A DNA stretch of 64,000 nucleotides from Marinobacter pelagius (GTDB lineage Bacteria; Pseudomonadota; Gammaproteobacteria; Pseudomonadales; Oleiphilaceae): positions 434,001 to 498,000 of the forward strand of contig NZ_FOUR01000003.1 of the NCBI RefSeq assembly GCF_900114925.1, in the 5' to 3' direction. This document shows, piece after piece, positions 63,399 through 64,000 of this stretch; the stretch's first letter is position 1; every line of letters starts with the position of its first letter. The translations under genes were made by a program, and so were the position numbers. A model generated the notes under the pieces. That model had not been told where the DNA came from, did no database searches, and was given only the letters and a program-made list of their open reading frames with translations.

Positions 63399-63782
63399 TT
63401 AGCGGGCCTGCAGCCATCTCTCCGGAAACAGCGGCTTCTTGTCAGCCATCGCCTGAGCCAGCGCCAAAATCCCCCACAACACAAACCCCGTGTGCAGCAC
63501 GATGGCCCACACCAGGGCAAAGGTCCAGAAGTGCCCGGTATTGCCCAGGGTCAGCCAGGCCACGCCCACGCCGGAGCTGATCAGCACTGCCCCGACCACC
63601 GACATGACCAGCGCCGCCCGGGTATGGGCCCGACGCAGGGCATGGTCACCCTGGCCGTGAAGATACAGCCAAACCAATCCGGCAAACCCGATTACCGGAA
63701 TCGCCAGCAGATTCAGCAAATACCAGATAACGGGAACAACCGCCCCGCTAGCGACTTTCTCCCGGCCGCCCGAATACCGCAT
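63399..63782 (-). CDS. Membrane protein downstream of norQ, unknown function
   Basis: This 127-residue protein has three to four hydrophobic segments (WYLLNLLAIPVIGFAGLVWLYL, AALVMSVVGAVLISSGVGVAWL, FALVWAIVLHTGFVLWGILALA). ATG 63782 has a GGAGGTGG site and overlaps the norQ end by 35 bases; longer starts are possible. I do not recognise a named family. Coupling to norQ suggests a denitrification-related accessory role. Confidence 0.7.
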   Translation of the reverse strand: MRYSGGREKVASGAVVPVIWYLLNLLAIPVIGFAGLVWLYLHGQGDHALRRAHTRAALVMSVVGAVLISSGVGVAWLTLGNTGHFWTFALVWAIVLHTGFVLWGILALAQAMADKKPLFPERWLQAR

Positions 63783-64000
63783 ACACCACCTCCATGAGTG
63801 CTGCCACCGTGGCTTCATCGTCCGACAACGGTTCTATCATGCCGGCCCGCACTGCATCCAATGGCGGCAATCCCGCCTTGATCATCATCGCCGTGTGAAT
63901 CAGCAGGCGCGTCGACGCCGCCTCTTCCAGATCGTGGTCCTTCAGGTTCCTCAGCGCCGATGCCAGGCTCACCAGCTGCCTCGCCAGATCCCGGTCGCAG
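63748..64000 (-). CDS. norQ: C-terminal part of NorQ/CbbQ-type AAA+ ATPase, cut by the window edge
   Basis: The frame is open to the window edge and shows the last 83 residues. The stretch LEEAASTRLLIHTAMMIKAGLPPLDAVRAG with MIEPLSDDEATVAALMEVV is the conserved C-terminal arginine-finger region of NirQ/NorQ/CbbQ MoxR-type ATPases. NorQ works with NorD in NOR activation. The catalytic Walker motifs lie outside the window, so the call rests on the C-terminus and context. Confidence 0.82.
   Translation of the reverse strand, partial: CDRDLARQLVSLASALRNLKDHDLEEAASTRLLIHTAMMIKAGLPPLDAVRAGMIEPLSDDEATVAALMEVVYAVFGRPGESR

Overview
The window reads as chromosomal DNA of a free-living, denitrifying marine gammaproteobacterium. 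Gene content and order suggest a Marinobacter-like organism: narXL is divergent from narK-narGHJI, followed by a PpiC-type isomerase, with norCB and its accessory genes, ubiTUV, hemN and a large copper-resistance block nearby. This assignment comes from recognising protein families and gene order, not from a database search. Base composition is high-GC throughout, and AT-rich stretches are confined to promoters.

Layout. Positions 1-12.2 kb hold the respiratory nitrate reductase locus: narGHJI plus a PPIase and narK on the minus strand, and the narXL two-component system divergent on the plus strand. FNR/ANR-type boxes lie at 231-244 and 9604-9617. Positions 12.4-20.1 kb hold ubiT, a bacteriohemerythrin and a divergent cluster around a good NsrR-like operator (14804-14826). 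That cluster has a YtfE/RIC-like di-iron protein with an unknown partner on one side, and a 50-residue protein with an NfuA-like/SufT fusion on the other. It is followed by a solitary SdhB paralogue, a cytochrome P450 and several small stress-type genes. Positions 20.1-26.5 kb hold a YeiH-type transporter and a TetR-RND efflux operon. Positions 26.5-30.1 kb hold ubiV, ubiU and hemN, which with ubiT provide oxygen-independent quinone and haem synthesis.

Positions 30.3-41.2 kb hold two photolyase/cryptochrome genes, a periplasmic binding protein, a tandem HAD protein, ctaG-sco, a CDF metal exporter and a BCCT transporter coupled to a universal stress protein. Positions 41.3-57.5 kb form a metal-homeostasis island: a Met-rich secreted protein, a His-rich/HupE/anchor trio, DUF302, a copper P-type ATPase, an APC permease, CopB, a CopA multicopper oxidase, a cupredoxin, copRS, two CDF transporters and a CadR-like MerR regulator. 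Positions 57.6-64 kb hold the nitric oxide reductase operon norCB, a 4Fe-4S membrane protein, and norDEF, facing a convergent norQ that runs off the window.

Three regulatory layers are visible in the DNA. TTGA-N6-TCAA boxes mark the anaerobic genes. NsrR-like operators mark the NO-defence genes and norC. In the metal island, an 18-base direct-repeat motif (TTCAG-N6-TTCAG) occurs four times, each in the orientation of the adjacent copper gene, and two near-identical MerR-type promoters sit in front of CDF genes 19 kb apart. A 30-base hairpin repeat family with eleven copies decorates four intergenic loci.
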